Of a stretch of DNA of 64,000 nucleotides, positions 1 through 9,434 are shown piece after piece. The DNA comes from Candidatus Hydrogenedentota bacterium (GTDB lineage: Bacteria; Hydrogenedentota; Hydrogenedentia; Hydrogenedentales; Hydrogenedentaceae), in the NCBI GenBank assembly GCA_026415215.1, contig JAOAHN010000099.1, forward strand, positions 21,758-85,757. Direction: 5' to 3'. The position numbers were made by a program, and so were the translations under genes. A model generated the notes under the pieces. It was not told the origin of the DNA. It saw nothing but the letters and a program-made list of their open reading frames with translations, and did not search any database. The first letter of the stretch is position 1. Every line of letters starts with the position of its first letter.

Positions 1-2592
1 GAGAACAGCGATTTGAGATGTAACAGTTTCAAAGGCATCCTCCACGACGCAGAAATAGGAACCTGCAGTTTCGTTTTGAACATTATGAAGCACTAAATTA
101 GGAGAATTTACACCCAAGTTCAAATTTATGCTTCCAACTTTTTTATACCACTTATATGTGAGGTTGCCTAAGCCCCCATCGATAATTACCCTAAATGTGT
201 GTGTTGAACCTCTGTATACTATTGCGGATTGAGGCTGTTGTATGAAAGACATGTGGTTAGCTACTTGTAGCACAGCTGGAGCACTACTTGCTCCCGCGTT
301 CTGGTCAGATACAAAACATACATAAGTCCCTGAATCAGAAGGTTGTAGATTTTCAAGAGTAAGCACAGGTTCTGTATAAGGCAAATTAACTCCATTCTTT
401 CGCCACCTATAAGAATATGGTGGAGAACCTCCTGAGACTTGGACCACAAATGTATGTGAATCACCTGTATATTTCATAGCACCTTGAGGTTGAATGTCAA
501 AATTAAATGGAGGGAAGAGCTGTAGAGTTGCTTGCTCAGACACAAGCTCCTCTCTGGCATCTCTTACAACACACCAATATGTTCCCTCATCTGCTTCACT
601 CAAAGGATATAATAAGAATACTGGAGAATCAGGTCCTACCGGTGTCCCATCTCTATACCAGAAGTAGTGAACACCACCTAATCCGCCTGTAACTACAATA
701 GTAAATGTATAGTCATATCCGAGTATAGCTCTACCCGATTGTGGTTGCTCAATTATTTCCATGTGCTCAGCTACTTCGAAGAAAGCTTGGTTAGACTCTA
801 TCGTAAACTGGTCGTCATAAATAACACATGTGTAGTAGCCCATATCATCTAATTGAGCATTTTCAATTGTAAGAGTAGAACCAGTTTCTCCCTCTATTAC
901 CTCACCGTTAAATTTCCATAAATACTTCAATTCACCAAAAGGTTCACCCACTACTATCGGAGAAAACACATAGGATTCACCAACATAAACTCCAGCATTA
1001 GGGAGAGGATAGGCAAATCTTATCCTATTTAGTATGGTAATATCCGCGGAATTAGACACAACTTGTTCACTCCCACTGGTAACTAAGCACCTATATGTGC
1101 CACCATCTTCTAATCTAACAGGATTAAAACTTAAAATATTTGAAGTAGCTGAATTGATATCTGACCACGAGGTTCCATTCCATTTCTGCCACTGATATGC
1201 AGGAAGAGCATTACCACCCCGCACCTTTACTGAGAGTGAACAACTATCTTCATCAGGAACTACATTCGCCACTGATTGAGGATGTTGAATTACTTCCAAG
1301 GGTATGTATTGCACTTCCAACTTTGCAGGGGGAGAACGGCGTGTCCAATAGGAATCACAAATTGTAACAGTAAAATATCTCGGCTGAGGGGTAGGTAAAG
1401 CATAAGGTATAACCAGCTTAGGATCATAGGTAGGTGAACCTATAGTAGAGAAATCACTAATTTTAATTTCTTCCCATTTGTACCAGTCCGGAACTCCGTT
1501 ATTGACTCCACCTACTTGATTCACTGTGAATTCTACTTCCGTTCCTGAGACAACACTTTGTGACTGTGGAGGCTGAGTTATCTTCAATGGTGGATTCTGT
1601 ATGCTCTCATTTGTCATCCAACTCTGCCTATTCATATTTGCTAAGACATAAGAGGAGTAATTGGTTCTTGAGTCTCTGTTCAAGTCTCCTGAAGCACCTA
1701 ATAATAGTGGATTACATCTAAACTTGGTGCAATTAAAGTTGCTCACAAACTCTTCAATGGACCTATCTATCTCTGATCCATAAATAGTTATGACTACTCT
1801 TTGTCCATTTAAGTCTAACTCTATTACTATATCGTCAGTTTTTACATTTTCAAGAATTGTGGGTAAAACATCTTTTAATACTGTGTAAATTATTACCCGG
1901 AAAAGACTTTTCAAATGCCTTATACCCGTATCTTCGCCAATAGTCATATATCCTGCGATAAGATTAACCATAGCATTCTTAAATAAAGGACTTTGCTCCT
2001 CGAGTAACTGCCAGAGAGTAGGAACACCTTCAAAATCCTCTACAAACTGGCTAACACACAGAGTCAAAACACCACCTCCCAATTTAACACACACATCTGG
2101 ATCACCAGTAGTTATAGAAGTAGTCCCACTTAAAGAGCCATACTGAACTTTGATGTTCCTAATAGTAATCTGAAGAGATTCAACAACAACTTTATTGTAG
2201 GCGAAATCACTTCTTATCTTTTGAACATCGTTAGAATTAAGGGAACCAAGAACATATTGAAGATGGCCATCGAGAACTGCTCCGAGTAGGTCAAAGTGGT
2301 CATTATCGTAAATGCCGTTCCCATCGTTATCCGCGTTGCTAAAATACGGGCTTGTTTGATATTCCACCTGACGCCATGCTCCAGGAACAGGATTTCCATA
2401 CTCATCGTAATGGTCTAACCAGGTAGGCAAAAAATCCACAATAACTCTGTCGAGTGTAGAGAGGATAAAATCTATATCATATTGGTCCCTAAAACATTGT
2501 GAGTAAATAGGTGGATGAATTAAGATAAGTCCAGATACACAAAGTAATATTAACATTTTTCTGGTAGCGTTTATTTTTGGGAGTAAAAACAT
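1..2592 (-). CDS. Secreted multi-Ig-domain protein (partial, C-terminus outside window)
   Basis: The frame is open from an ATG at 2592 down to base 1, so 864 residues are visible and the stop lies outside. Residues 1-32 look like a Sec signal peptide with a hydrophobic stretch around 13-30. A GAGGAG motif lies about 10 nt before the ATG. Residues 88-100 contain a calcium-loop-like string (DNDGNGIYDND), and DLNRDSRTN near 303 resembles a dockerin loop. From about 335 onward there are roughly six tandem Ig-like repeats of about 88 residues, each with a Tyr-Lys/Arg-Trp core and a D-x-G-x-Y-x-C motif (DGGTYRC, DDMGYYTC, ADEGTYWC, SDSGTYVC). This is the architecture of an extracellular or surface adhesin; the binding partner is unknown. 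The beta-propeller protein at 31548 carries a related Ig domain. Confidence 0.85.
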   Translation of the reverse strand, partial: MFLLPKINATRKMLILLCVSGLILIHPPIYSQCFRDQYDIDFILSTLDRVIVDFLPTWLDHYDEYGNPVPGAWRQVEYQTSPYFSNADNDGNGIYDNDHFDLLGAVLDGHLQYVLGSLNSNDVQKIRSDFAYNKVVVESLQITIRNIKVQYGSLSGTTSITTGDPDVCVKLGGGVLTLCVSQFVEDFEGVPTLWQLLEEQSPLFKNAMVNLIAGYMTIGEDTGIRHLKSLFRVIIYTVLKDVLPTILENVKTDDIVIELDLNGQRVVITIYGSEIDRSIEEFVSNFNCTKFRCNPLLLGASGDLNRDSRTNYSSYVLANMNRQSWMTNESIQNPPLKITQPPQSQSVVSGTEVEFTVNQVGGVNNGVPDWYKWEEIKISDFSTIGSPTYDPKLVIPYALPTPQPRYFTVTICDSYWTRRSPPAKLEVQYIPLEVIQHPQSVANVVPDEDSCSLSVKVRGGNALPAYQWQKWNGTSWSDINSATSNILSFNPVRLEDGGTYRCLVTSGSEQVVSNSADITILNRIRFAYPLPNAGVYVGESYVFSPIVVGEPFGELKYLWKFNGEVIEGETGSTLTIENAQLDDMGYYTCVIYDDQFTIESNQAFFEVAEHMEIIEQPQSGRAILGYDYTFTIVVTGGLGGVHYFWYRDGTPVGPDSPVFLLYPLSEADEGTYWCVVRDAREELVSEQATLQLFPPFNFDIQPQGAMKYTGDSHTFVVQVSGGSPPYSYRWRKNGVNLPYTEPVLTLENLQPSDSGTYVCFVSDQNAGASSAPAVLQVANHMSFIQQPQSAIVYRGSTHTFRVIIDGGLGNLTYKWYKKVGSINLNLGVNSPNLVLHNVQNETAGSYFCVVEDAFETVTSQIAVL

Positions 2593-2728
2593 AATTATAA
2601 TCTCCTCTTCATTTCCTGCCAATTATAAAAGAAACTTCTCAAACCTATTTCTTCTATACATTCTAACATACAAAATTAAATAAAACAATACTCTCAGGAG
2701 GGTCGGAGAAGGGAAAATATTGATAAAG

Positions 2729-2804
2729 TGGTGGACCTGAGGGGATTCGAACCCCTGACACCCGCATTGCGAACGCGGTGCTCTCCCACCTGAGCTACAG
2801 GCCC
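2729..2804 (-). tRNA. tRNA-Ala (anticodon CGC)
   Basis: All four arms fold on the minus strand: acceptor GGGCCTG/CAGGTCC, D-stem GCTC/GAGC, anticodon stem CCGCG/TGCGG with loop TTCGCAA, and T-arm AGGGG-TTCGAAT-CCCCT. The anticodon is CGC (plus-strand bases 2769-2771), reading GCG. The acceptor stem has the G3-U70 wobble pair that marks alanine tRNAs, and the 3' CCA is encoded. Confidence 0.97.
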
Positions 2805-2864
2805 ACGATATATATTTTAACACAAATACATTAGTGTGTAAAGTTAGCTAAAAACTATAGTCTG

Positions 2865-3428
2865 TTAAATTTTCCTTTGCAATAGGTCTAAGAATTCTTT
2901 CCTTGTAATAGCATCGTCATGGAAGCTACCTAAAACTGAGGATGTTGTCATTATAGAATTTTGTTTTTCTACGCCTCTCATCATGCAACATAAATGTCTA
3001 CATTCCATAACAACACCCACTCCTTCTGCTTGTGTATGGTCCATAACAGCTCGAGCAATTTGAGCAGTCAACCTTTCCTGTATTTGAAGCCTGCGAGCGT
3101 AGTAATCAACTATCCTTGCAATTTTACTTAATCCTATTACTTTTGTCCTTGCTATATACCCAACATGACACCTTCCAAAAAACGGCAATAGGTGATGCTC
3201 GCATAGGCTGTATACCTCAATATCTCTTGAGATTATCATGTTATTTGATTCTGCTTTGAAAATAGCATTGTTTATTATGGCTTGCAAATTTTGGCGGTAG
3301 CCAGAGGTTAAGAACTCGTAGGCTTTAGCCACTCTGTATGGAGTAAGTTTTAGGCCTTCTCTGTCTGGGTCTTCACCTATCTCTATTAAGAGTTCTCTAA
3401 TTAGTTGAGCAACTTTCTCGATGTTCAT
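2865..3428 (-). CDS. folE: GTP cyclohydrolase I (FolE type)
   Basis: This 187-residue protein opens GTP to 7,8-dihydroneopterin triphosphate, the first step of folate synthesis. The zinc and active-site segments are clear: [18 protein letters not shown], and [13 protein letters not shown] with the second Cys ligand. The block [20 protein letters not shown] is also typical of the family. Length matches bacterial FolE. The start overlaps the end of folK by 32 nt, so it is the last gene of a translationally coupled folate operon read right to left. Confidence 0.96.
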   Translation of the reverse strand: MNIEKVAQLIRELLIEIGEDPDREGLKLTPYRVAKAYEFLTSGYRQNLQAIINNAIFKAESNNMIISRDIEVYSLCEHHLLPFFGRCHVGYIARTKVIGLSKIARIVDYYARRLQIQERLTAQIARAVMDHTQAEGVGVVMECRHLCCMMRGVEKQNSIMTTSSVLGSFHDDAITRKEFLDLLQRKI

Positions 3429-3939
3429 CCAGAAACTCCTTCCATATTAATTGTGTGTATGTACAATCTATTCTTAACAAGTGAAGTTTGTAATTTTCGG
3501 CGAAGTTTACTAAAGGTTCCTTGGACGGGAAAACGATTAGTTGAGGGTTTAAGAACAAAAGACCTGCAAAAACAAAATCCCTCTCGAAAACTTCAGGGGA
3601 GGGAACTCTCCATTCAGCAGATTCATATATGACATCATCAAACAAAAGTATGTCTATATCAATTTCCCTTGGTGCATACTTATCTACCCCTCGTTTTCTT
3701 CCTAAACTTTCTTCTATCTTCCTGATAACCTCACACTTGAATGAAACTGGGGACATGGGAACTTTGATTGAGATTTCGATAACACAATTAAAGTAATCAG
3801 GTTGACTCATGCCCCCTAACGGGGGTGTAATGAACACAGGTGAAATATTATTTATGACCACATGTTTAGAAAGCATAGCTAAGGAATTTTTAATATTTTC
3901 TTTTGGAAAAATATTGGAACCTAAACTAAGGTATATCAT
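3397..3939 (-). CDS. folK: 6-hydroxymethyl-7,8-dihydropterin pyrophosphokinase (HPPK)
   Basis: HPPK transfers pyrophosphate from ATP to 6-hydroxymethyl-dihydropterin. The N-terminus IYLSLGSNI, the segment [12 protein letters not shown] and the signature [19 protein letters not shown] are characteristic. At 180 residues it is slightly longer than the usual ~160, with an extra tail whose coding overlaps the folE start by 32 nt. It follows folB by 7 nt. No folP is present in the window. Confidence 0.95.
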   Translation of the reverse strand: MIYLSLGSNIFPKENIKNSLAMLSKHVVINNISPVFITPPLGGMSQPDYFNCVIEISIKVPMSPVSFKCEVIRKIEESLGRKRGVDKYAPREIDIDILLFDDVIYESAEWRVPSPEVFERDFVFAGLLFLNPQLIVFPSKEPLVNFAENYKLHLLRIDCTYTQLIWKEFLDEHRESCSTN

Positions 3940-3946
3940 AGCGTTA

Positions 3947-4324
3947 CTAAGTTTTTACTCGAGTTATTTCTACTGCCACACTTCTTGCAAACCTAAGAGC
4001 CCCAGGCTTATCAACAACTACAGAGGCTCCTTTTACACAATTATCATCAAGACAAATTTTTGCTATCTCCTCCGCCAAAGTTTCCAACAAGTAAAAAGAG
4101 GAGTTTTCTACAAAGCTTAGAACTCGCTTTTTTATTTTCTTATAATCTACAGTATCAGAAATATTATCAGTTACAGCTGATTTTTTAATGTCAGTATAAA
4201 GAGTAATATTAATTATGACATCCTGTTTTTCTTTTCTTTCCAAAGGCTCTATGCCGATTATGCAACGCACTACCAAGTCTCTAATATGAATTTTGTCATA
4301 CTGTTCAATAGGCAGTCTGTCCAA
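3947..4324 (-). CDS. folB: Dihydroneopterin aldolase
   Basis: FolB cleaves dihydroneopterin to 6-hydroxymethyl-dihydropterin and glycolaldehyde. Family motifs are visible: IHIRDLVVRCIIGI near the N-terminus, DNISDTVDYKKI, LLETLAEEIA, and the C-terminal KPGALRFARSVAVEI. I chose the TTG at 4324 because GGAGG sits 7 nt before it. A longer frame from a TTG at 4348 has no better site. With this start the protein is 125 residues, normal for the family, and overlaps the upstream SDR gene by 20 nt. Confidence 0.9.
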   Translation of the reverse strand: MDRLPIEQYDKIHIRDLVVRCIIGIEPLERKEKQDVIINITLYTDIKKSAVTDNISDTVDYKKIKKRVLSFVENSSFYLLETLAEEIAKICLDDNCVKGASVVVDKPGALRFARSVAVEITRVKT

Positions 4325-5045
4325 GTAGGAACCTCCCTCCGTCAACAAAAATTACTTGACCTGTTATAAATTCTGAATTTATAAGAAACAATACTGCTTT
4401 CACTATGTCTTCTTCACTTCCATGCTTGTTCAAAAGATTAGTATGAACAAGTTTCAGGAGATATTCATAGTCTTCTCCTGGGGGAGGAAGTATCAATCCC
4501 GGAGCAATAGCATTTACTCTTATAGTAGGAGCGAATTCTAAAGCCATGACCTTGGTTATGCTAACTAACATAGATTTTCCTAAGTAGTATGAAAGATGTG
4601 CCCTATCATAACCCCAAAGCCTAGTATCTAAAATGTTTATTATGCTCCCCTTATTACCCCTGAAATACATGCACTTCCCTAATTGAAAGGGTGTCCAAGC
4701 GTGAATATTTATTGAATCTACAAAATGTTTATATGCAATAGTAGAAATATCGTCTTTAGGGTAGATACTTGCATTATTTATAAGTATATCTATACCCCCA
4801 AAATTTGAGATTATGTCGTTAAAGAGTCGCTCACCTGCGGAAGGATCGCGTAGGTCCACCTGTATTGGAAAAATTTTAACTCCAACGCTCTCCAATTCGC
4901 TTTTAAGAGAACTCACCTGCGATTCCGAAGAGTTATAATGCAAAACTAAATTCGCTCCTTCATTTGCAAGAGCCACTGCAATGGCTCTTCCAATTCTAAC
5001 CGCAGAGCCTGTAACAAGAGCTGTTTTCCCTATTAAGGTACTCAT
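4305..5045 (-). CDS. Short-chain dehydrogenase/reductase, FolM/pteridine-reductase-like
   Basis: A 246-residue classical SDR: NAD(P)-binding TGSAVRIG near residue 13, NNAS near residue 90, catalytic YYLGK, and the C-terminal VNAIAPGLILPP block. The Arg in the glycine motif and the IRVNAIAPGLIL segment resemble pteridine reductases and dihydromonapterin reductase (FolM). As the first gene of a folate operon (folB, folK, folE follow with overlaps), reduction of a pterin is the likely role. A FabG-like acyl reductase is less likely from context but cannot be excluded from the sequence alone. Confidence 0.75.
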   Translation of the reverse strand: MSTLIGKTALVTGSAVRIGRAIAVALANEGANLVLHYNSSESQVSSLKSELESVGVKIFPIQVDLRDPSAGERLFNDIISNFGGIDILINNASIYPKDDISTIAYKHFVDSINIHAWTPFQLGKCMYFRGNKGSIINILDTRLWGYDRAHLSYYLGKSMLVSITKVMALEFAPTIRVNAIAPGLILPPPGEDYEYLLKLVHTNLLNKHGSEEDIVKAVLFLINSEFITGQVIFVDGGRFLLGQTAY

Positions 5046-5073
5046 AAAAAGTATTCACATTCTCCAAATTAAG

Positions 5074-7125
5074 TTATTTTATTTGCACCTCTACAAAATA
5101 GATTTGATTCTTTCTAACAATCTTTATGTGAAAAATATTCACATTTTCATCTCTCAGTTCCTTTAGGACCTCCTCAAATTTTAAGACTGAATCAATTGTT
5201 TTATCATTTATCGAAACTAATATATCTCCCTGTTCAATCCTCGAAAGCGCAGACCAGCTCCCAGAAACAACTTGCTCAATATATACTCCCTTGGTATCCG
5301 GAGATAGATTCAGTTCTACATAATCAGAAAAGCACAGATCTCTTACAGTTAGACCCAGCCAATCATCTTGAAACTTATCCATAAGATTTGGTGTGGAGGG
5401 TTCTTTTTCCAAAGACACCAAGACATCTAACTCTTCTGTCCCTCTAAGTACCTTCAATCTCACAGTATCACCTATTGGAAGGTTTCTAATTCTCTCCTTC
5501 CATTCGTCGTAGTCTTCTATTTTACTCGCAAAGAATTTTTCTCCATTCAGTTCTTTAATTACATCCCCCGTTCTCAAAAATCTCGATATCTGAGTAGTTG
5601 TATCGTACACACGAGTCACTAAAAAACCTCCCTCTGGAATACGGAGTTTTTCTGCTATTTCTCTGGTTAACACTTGAACCTCCACGGGAATCCAGGACTT
5701 AGAAGCCCCCCTAATTTTTTCCTGAACTTTGCTCTTAGATAGTTTTACAAAAGAATAGATTTTTTTACCTTTCCTTTCTATAAGGACCAAAGTCCCATAT
5801 TCATTATTATTCGCCATTAATTCTCCAGTAATGGTTTCAACCGAACTCAAGTCAGTTACCTCTTTGCCCTCAACAGATAGGATTATGTCATTTTGCTGAA
5901 GAGGGGGTTTTGCCTGGGATGTAGGCCCTCCCATTTTAATGGAGGTGATGATAACCCCCTTTGTATCTCTCCTACCCAATACAGAAGCAGATAACCAATT
6001 TATATCTTTAACTGTGCATCCCCACTCAGATAATTCTTTCTCCAAAGGTGCGCTAAGATTATACTCATCTGGTATTAAAGAGACTTCACATTCTGTTGAA
6101 CCTCTTAAATATTTCAAACTTATTGGCATTTGAATGGGGAGAGATGTTAAAAGATAGTTAACCATAGGTATTTGCTCTACATACTTGATTTCCAATGGAG
6201 ATTCATTTATTTTCAAAATTACATCCCCTGGAAGAAGTCCGCTCTTTTCAGCAGGAGAGTTGGGATAAACATGACGAATAAGAGCACCAGAAACAGAGTT
6301 TTTTATCGGAGGTTGAACTTCTACGCCAACCCATGACCTTTTCACTTTTCCATAATTTATAATTTGCTCTGATACTCTTTTTGCAGTATTTGAGGGTATA
6401 GCTCCACCCAAACCATATTTAATTTCATTTATACCTATTATTTCCCCATTAAGATTTACGAGAGGTCCGCCTGAACTTCCCGAGGTTATTTCCGCACTAT
6501 GCCCAATCCATATAACCAAACTTCCTACATTTTCGGTATCATCCGAAAACATATCATAACTATTGAGGCGATATGGAAGGGTCATTTGTGTGTTGCTCAC
6601 AATTCCAAGAGTTACTGAAGGGCTTAATGCCATGGGAGAACCCATTGCAAGCACATAATCACCTACCTTTACCTCATCAGAATTTCCAAATCTTAAATAT
6701 GGAAACTCTCGTTTTGAATCTCCCACAACTCTAAGGACTGCAACATCTGTTAAAGCATCTGTACCTACCAGCTCAAGTGGAAATTTTTCAAGGGAAGCAA
6801 AGGAACAATCACCGTAAAACATCTTACCAGCAACATGGTGATTAGTTATGATATAACCATCTGGAGAAATTACAACGCCACTTCCAAATTTCTCTTGCTT
6901 TAGCTCTTTACCTTCTGAATAATACTTTTCAACAACATGAATTTTTACAAGAGCAGGTTTCGACTTTTCTACTACATCCAATATTTTGGACTGAAGAGAC
7001 GATGGTAACTCTGACGAAAAGCAGGAGGAACTTATTTCTTCTTTCTCCGCAAAGATGTATGAAAATGTAAAATTAACCAAAGATAAAAAGATTATGATTA
7101 CGATTAGTAAATGTTTTCTGTTCAT
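5074..7125 (-). CDS. HtrA/Deg-like serine protease with four PDZ-like domains
   Basis: 683 residues with an N-terminal hydrophobic export signal (about 5-25). The trypsin-like domain covers about 45-260. The catalytic triad is readable: His97 in TNHHVAG, Asp127 in TDALTDVAV, Ser218 in TSGSSGGPL. Four PDZ-like modules follow (about 265-360, 375-470, 480-590, 595-683), each with a G-D-hydrophobic-hydrophobic core such as GLLPGDVILKI and IEQGDILVSI. Usual DegP/DegS proteins have one or two PDZ domains. It probably acts outside the inner membrane in protein quality control. The 3' end lies 28 nt from the SDR start. Confidence 0.88.
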   Translation of the reverse strand: MNRKHLLIVIIIFLSLVNFTFSYIFAEKEEISSSCFSSELPSSLQSKILDVVEKSKPALVKIHVVEKYYSEGKELKQEKFGSGVVISPDGYIITNHHVAGKMFYGDCSFASLEKFPLELVGTDALTDVAVLRVVGDSKREFPYLRFGNSDEVKVGDYVLAMGSPMALSPSVTLGIVSNTQMTLPYRLNSYDMFSDDTENVGSLVIWIGHSAEITSGSSGGPLVNLNGEIIGINEIKYGLGGAIPSNTAKRVSEQIINYGKVKRSWVGVEVQPPIKNSVSGALIRHVYPNSPAEKSGLLPGDVILKINESPLEIKYVEQIPMVNYLLTSLPIQMPISLKYLRGSTECEVSLIPDEYNLSAPLEKELSEWGCTVKDINWLSASVLGRRDTKGVIITSIKMGGPTSQAKPPLQQNDIILSVEGKEVTDLSSVETITGELMANNNEYGTLVLIERKGKKIYSFVKLSKSKVQEKIRGASKSWIPVEVQVLTREIAEKLRIPEGGFLVTRVYDTTTQISRFLRTGDVIKELNGEKFFASKIEDYDEWKERIRNLPIGDTVRLKVLRGTEELDVLVSLEKEPSTPNLMDKFQDDWLGLTVRDLCFSDYVELNLSPDTKGVYIEQVVSGSWSALSRIEQGDILVSINDKTIDSVLKFEEVLKELRDENVNIFHIKIVRKNQIYFVEVQIK

Positions 7126-7151
7126 TTCACAATTCTTTAATTAACCAAGTT

Positions 7152-7160
7152 TGCTATAAT
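7152..7160 (+). promoter_or_regulatory. Extended -10 promoter for the prepilin peptidase gene
   Basis: TGCTATAAT is a perfect extended -10 element. No good -35 lies 17 nt upstream. It sits between the divergent HtrA-like gene and pilD and would give a leader of about 45 nt. Confidence 0.5.
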
Positions 7161-7212
7161 TTCCACACATAACAAGGAGTAAATTATATTAAATTAAAGT
7201 GGGGCTAAAACA

Positions 7213-8352
7213 ATGGAGTTAATACAAAATTTTAGTTTGAAAGATTATATTTTTCTGATATTTTCCTTCCTTTTTGGTAGTGTGTTTGGGAGTTTTTGCA
7301 ATGTATGTATTTACAGATTTCCAATAGGAAAGTCCATAATCAGCCCCGGATCCCACTGCCCCAAGTGCAACAACCCTATTGCTTGGTATGACAATATTCC
7401 TATAGTTAGTTGGATAATTTTGTTGGGTAAATGTAGACATTGTAAAGCTCCAATAAGTTTTCAATACCCACTTGTAGAGTTCTTGAGTGCTCTATTATTC
7501 GTAATTATTTTCTTGAGGTTCAAATACACCTTAGCTACATTAGTATACTGTGTTTTCTGCGCAGGTTTAATAATAGTCGTTTTTCAGGACCTATCAACAT
7601 GGACAATCCCAAATGAGGTGACTCTTTTAGGTATGCCTCTCGGAGTGGGAATTGGACTGTTAGGGATGTTTTTCCCAAACCAGGGTATTAGACTGGAAGG
7701 ACCTTTTGAAGCAATAGACGGAATAGCATTAGGAGCGTTAATCATTTGTTTATTAGATTTAATAGTGGTCCTTCTAATGAGAAAGCCAGGAATGGGCTTT
7801 GGAGATGTAAAACTTCTAAGTATGTTAGGAGCATTTCTGGGTTGGGAAGGAGTTTTAGGTAGTCTTGTTATAGCCTCATTTATAGGAAGTATTATTGGGC
7901 TAATAGTAATGGGTTATTATAGCCTCTTTAGAAAAAAATTGAACGAGGAAAGACAAAAAAATAAAGATGTGGAATCAAATGAAGATACTTCATATCCAGT
8001 AGATCCTGCGGAAGCCGTAATCGTTTTTATTTCAGGAGTATATCTTCTGGCGAGAATACTTCAGTTTTACATTGCCTATACAGAAAAGGCTATTATTCCC
8101 GAAGAAATACTTAGGGGAATAACATTAGTCGGAGGAGGGGGGCTGTTATTTAGCATATTCATTGCTATAATTGCATATTATGTTTGGCAAAAAGAGAGGA
8201 AGGGAAAAAGTATAGAGAGTCAAGAAGAAATAGAGATTTCTCTTGAATCGCATTACATACCATTTGGCCCCTATTTATCGATAGGCGGTTTCCTTTACCT
8301 ATTATGGGGACCAGAGATTGTGTCAAAATATTTGCAAGTTTTATCTTTATAG
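7213..8352 (+). CDS. pilD: Prepilin peptidase / N-methyltransferase (A24 family)
   Basis: 379 residues, polytopic. The N-terminal domain has the FGSFCNVCIYRFP motif followed by the zinc ribbon CPKC...CRHC, as in bifunctional PilD/GspO enzymes. The two aspartate protease sites are present: QDLSTWTIPNEV and GMGFGDVKLL (GxGD type). After about residue 245 there is a charged linker, then two or three further membrane segments, so the protein is about 100 residues longer than typical PilD. It cleaves and methylates type IV pilin or pseudopilin leader peptides in the inner membrane. No pilus genes are nearby. Confidence 0.92.
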   Translation: MELIQNFSLKDYIFLIFSFLFGSVFGSFCNVCIYRFPIGKSIISPGSHCPKCNNPIAWYDNIPIVSWIILLGKCRHCKAPISFQYPLVEFLSALLFVIIFLRFKYTLATLVYCVFCAGLIIVVFQDLSTWTIPNEVTLLGMPLGVGIGLLGMFFPNQGIRLEGPFEAIDGIALGALIICLLDLIVVLLMRKPGMGFGDVKLLSMLGAFLGWEGVLGSLVIASFIGSIIGLIVMGYYSLFRKKLNEERQKNKDVESNEDTSYPVDPAEAVIVFISGVYLLARILQFYIAYTEKAIIPEEILRGITLVGGGGLLFSIFIAIIAYYVWQKERKGKSIESQEEIEISLESHYIPFGPYLSIGGFLYLLWGPEIVSKYLQVLSL

Positions 8353-8388
8353 AAAAGTTTGAGTCAAGACTTTGGGGAACACAGTAAA

Positions 8389-9378
8389 ATGAAAATGGAA
8401 ACTTTCTTACTATTTGATGAAGGATATTTTTATAGAACCTGGGGAAACTTTGCCTTTGTAGAAAAATTTCACAAACTTGCTCCACCAAATCAAAAAATAG
8501 GAGAAGCATGGTTAATATCGGACAGAGAGGAGTATGAAAGTAAAGTTACAGAGGGAACCTATAAAGGTAAAACTTTGAATGAATTAGTTAGGATGTTTCC
8601 GAAGGAGATTTATGGGGAGAATTTAGCAAAAAGGTATAAAGGGAAGAGATTTCCTCTTTTACTGAAACTAATAGACGCTAATGAAATTTTATCAGTTCAA
8701 GTGCATCCTTCGGATGAAATTGCCAAGAAATTAGGAGAAAGAGATGGGGGTAAAACAGAAATGTGGTACATACTTGAGGCGAAAATGAATAGTTTTATAT
8801 ATCTTGGGCTTCAAAGGGGGGTAAAGAAAGAACATTTACTTAAGGAAATTAGAAATCAAGGAGATGTAGAAAGGCTTCTAAATAAAATATATGTTAAACC
8901 GGGAGATTATTTCTTGCTACCAGCAGGCACGATCCACGCAATAGGACCTGGAATTGTTCTTGCAGAAATTCAGCAAAACAGCAATATTACATATAGACTA
9001 TACGATTGGAACAGAATAGATTCCGATACAGGAAAACCCAGAGTGTTACATCTGGATAAAGCTATGGAAGCCGTTAGTGAGGGGGGAAAATCTATCTCTG
9101 TTCCGAGGTTAGAGCTTCACCGTGAATTTGGATTAGAAAAATTTCTGTGTTCGTGTCCCTTCTTTAATGTGAAATTGTTTAATGTGGAAAAGCCAGCAAA
9201 TATATGGGAAAGAAATGATTCTTTTCATATAGTTTTTGCGATAAGAAACACATTTTTAGAATATGATAACGAAGAAAAGATAGTTAAAATGGGCGAGGCG
9301 ATATTAATTCCGGCTTTGTCCACAAGGGAGATAAGGGTAAAAAAAGGAGAATTTTTGGATTATTATATAAACGGTTAA
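8389..9378 (+). CDS. manA: Mannose-6-phosphate isomerase, type I
   Basis: Interconverts fructose-6-phosphate and mannose-6-phosphate. Zinc and active-site motifs are visible: LSVQVHPSDE, GKTEMWYILEA, LLPAGTIHAIGPGIVLAEIQQ and TYRLYDWNR. I prefer the ATG at 8389 (329 residues), preceded by GGGGAA. A TTG at 8359 in the same frame would add ten residues with no ribosome-binding site. It lies 36 nt after pilD on the same strand and its stop touches a palindromic site. Confidence 0.93.
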   Translation: MKMETFLLFDEGYFYRTWGNFAFVEKFHKLAPPNQKIGEAWLISDREEYESKVTEGTYKGKTLNELVRMFPKEIYGENLAKRYKGKRFPLLLKLIDANEILSVQVHPSDEIAKKLGERDGGKTEMWYILEAKMNSFIYLGLQRGVKKEHLLKEIRNQGDVERLLNKIYVKPGDYFLLPAGTIHAIGPGIVLAEIQQNSNITYRLYDWNRIDSDTGKPRVLHLDKAMEAVSEGGKSISVPRLELHREFGLEKFLCSCPFFNVKLFNVEKPANIWERNDSFHIVFAIRNTFLEYDNEEKIVKMGEAILIPALSTREIRVKKGEFLDYYING

Positions 9379-9396
9379 TGTTCCATAATGGAACAT
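9378..9396. promoter_or_regulatory. Palindromic operator-like site before the ECF sigma gene
   Basis: ATGTTCCATAATGGAACAT is a perfect 9-bp inverted repeat around one central base. It begins at the last base of manA and ends at the expected -35 position of the promoter at 9419. No T-run follows, so it is more like a repressor or activator site than a terminator. Confidence 0.55.
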
Positions 9397-9418
9397 AACG
9401 ATACAAAAAAGGTGTTCA

Positions 9419-9424
9419 TATAAT
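9419..9424 (+). promoter_or_regulatory. -10 element for the ECF sigma operon
   Basis: A perfect TATAAT lies 10 nt before the ATG of the sigma gene, so transcripts would be almost leaderless. The -35 position (about 9396-9401, TAACGA) is poor and abuts the palindrome at 9378-9396, consistent with a promoter that needs or is blocked by a bound regulator. Confidence 0.4.
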
Positions 9425-9434
9425 CTAAATTAAT

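Noticed and set aside
2623..2823. A 66-codon minus-strand frame across the tRNA gene.
   Set aside because: It lies over a complete tRNA-Ala and reads as tRNA sequence translated by chance.
9378..9396. The palindrome as a rho-independent terminator of manA.
   Set aside because: The stem is AT-rich, begins at the last base of the stop codon and no T-tract follows it on either strand.
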